From: Actinomycetota bacterium
Lineage (GTDB): Bacteria; Actinomycetota; Geothermincolia; Fen-727; Anoxymicrobiaceae
Assembly (NCBI GenBank): GCA_018894655.1
Contig: JAHIPE010000161.1
Location: 1 to 12,513 of the forward strand
DNA: 12,513 bases
Direction of reading: 5' to 3'
This document shows positions 12,219 through 12,513 of the stretch, piece by piece. The first letter of the stretch is position 1; every line of letters begins with the position of its first letter. A model generated the notes under the pieces. It was not told the origin of the DNA. It did not search any database and worked only from the letters and a program-made list of their open reading frames with translations. A program made the translations under genes and the position numbers.

Positions 12219-12513
12219 TTGCAGGTAGAGGGAGAAGGCGGGCGGCCCCTCGGGACCGATGGGGAGGTCTTCCTGGGTGTCGACGTCGGGTCGGTCTCCA
12301 CCAACGTCGTGGCGCTTGACACCGCCGGCGAGGTGGTTGCCTCGGAGTACCTGAGGACCAGGGGCCAGCCGATCAACGCCGTCCAGGAGGGCGTCCGCGC
12401 GATCGGCGAGAAGCTCGGCCCGGATGTCCCGTTGCGAGGGGCCGGCGCTACCGGCAGTGCCAGGTACCTGACCGGCGTTGTGATAGGCGCCGACCTGGTG
12501 AAGAACGAGATAA
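12219..12513 (+). CDS. BadF/BadG/BcrA/HgdC-type CoA-enzyme activase, N-terminal fragment
   Basis: Ninety-eight codons are visible and the frame is open at the right edge. After a short leader, 'VFLGVDVGSVSTNVVALDT' is the phosphate-1 motif of the ASKHA ATPase domain, followed by 'ASEYLRTRGQPINAVQEGVRAI' and 'RGAGATGSARYLTGVVIGAD', then LVKNEI. This is the N-terminus of activators that inject an electron into 2-hydroxyacyl-CoA dehydratases or benzoyl-CoA reductases, or of larger fused members of that family. The 4Fe-4S cysteines lie beyond the window, so the subtype cannot be decided. The start is set at TTG 12219 because AGAGGA lies 5 nt upstream; GTG at 12186 is an alternative. It lies 91 bp after dnaB on the same strand and may be partly co-transcribed. 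Confidence 0.85.
   Translation, partial: MQVEGEGGRPLGTDGEVFLGVDVGSVSTNVVALDTAGEVVASEYLRTRGQPINAVQEGVRAIGEKLGPDVPLRGAGATGSARYLTGVVIGADLVKNEI

Overview
The window is about 12.5 kb of GC-rich bacterial chromosome holding two conserved information-processing operons. They diverge from a shared intergenic region near 8.67-8.99 kb. The gene orders rpsP-khpA-rimM-trmD-rplS-lepB-rnhB-yraN-yifB and rpsF-ssb-rpsR-rplI-dnaB are typical of Gram-positive-type bacteria. The window also has a corrinoid-protein reactivator of the RACo/DUF4445 type and the start of a BadF/BadG/HgdC-type CoA-enzyme activase, which suggests a strict anaerobe. Together with the high GC and frequent TTG starts, this fits a deep-branching anaerobic actinobacterium or a high-GC clostridial lineage. 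That assignment is an inference and cannot be settled from the sequence alone.

Minus strand, read right to left: a sparsely occupied intergenic region (8669-8985); the RACo-like gene (7025-8668); a 160-bp MITE-like element with terminal inverted repeats and a 5-bp target duplication (6810-6969); an unrecognised TIM-barrel-like protein (5755-6783); ffh; rpsP; khpA; rimM; trmD; rplS; lepB; rnhB; yraN; then a hairpin repeat, a promoter and the first 21 codons of a yifB/comM-type gene at the left edge. The genes from khpA to trmD and from lepB to yraN are tightly packed or overlap. Extended -10 promoters (TGC followed by TAYARt) lie before rpsP, rplS and yifB, so the cluster is probably several overlapping transcription units.

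Plus strand: a strong sigma-70-type promoter at 8892-8920 drives rpsF, ssb, rpsR, rplI and dnaB, followed after about 90 bp by the activase gene, which runs off the right edge. The rpsR gene appears to use the very rare start codon ATA.

The most unusual feature is in rplI. The ordinary L9 protein carries a C-terminal extension of about 90 residues, about half of it made from two in-frame copies of a 69-bp double-palindrome repeat. One of its two hairpins recurs between yraN and yifB with an identical 9-nt loop and a compensatory base-pair change in the stem. This points to a dispersed palindromic element that can sit both between genes and inside a reading frame, comparable in behaviour to the Rickettsia palindromic elements. 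No tRNA, rRNA, CRISPR array or canonical U-tract terminator was seen.
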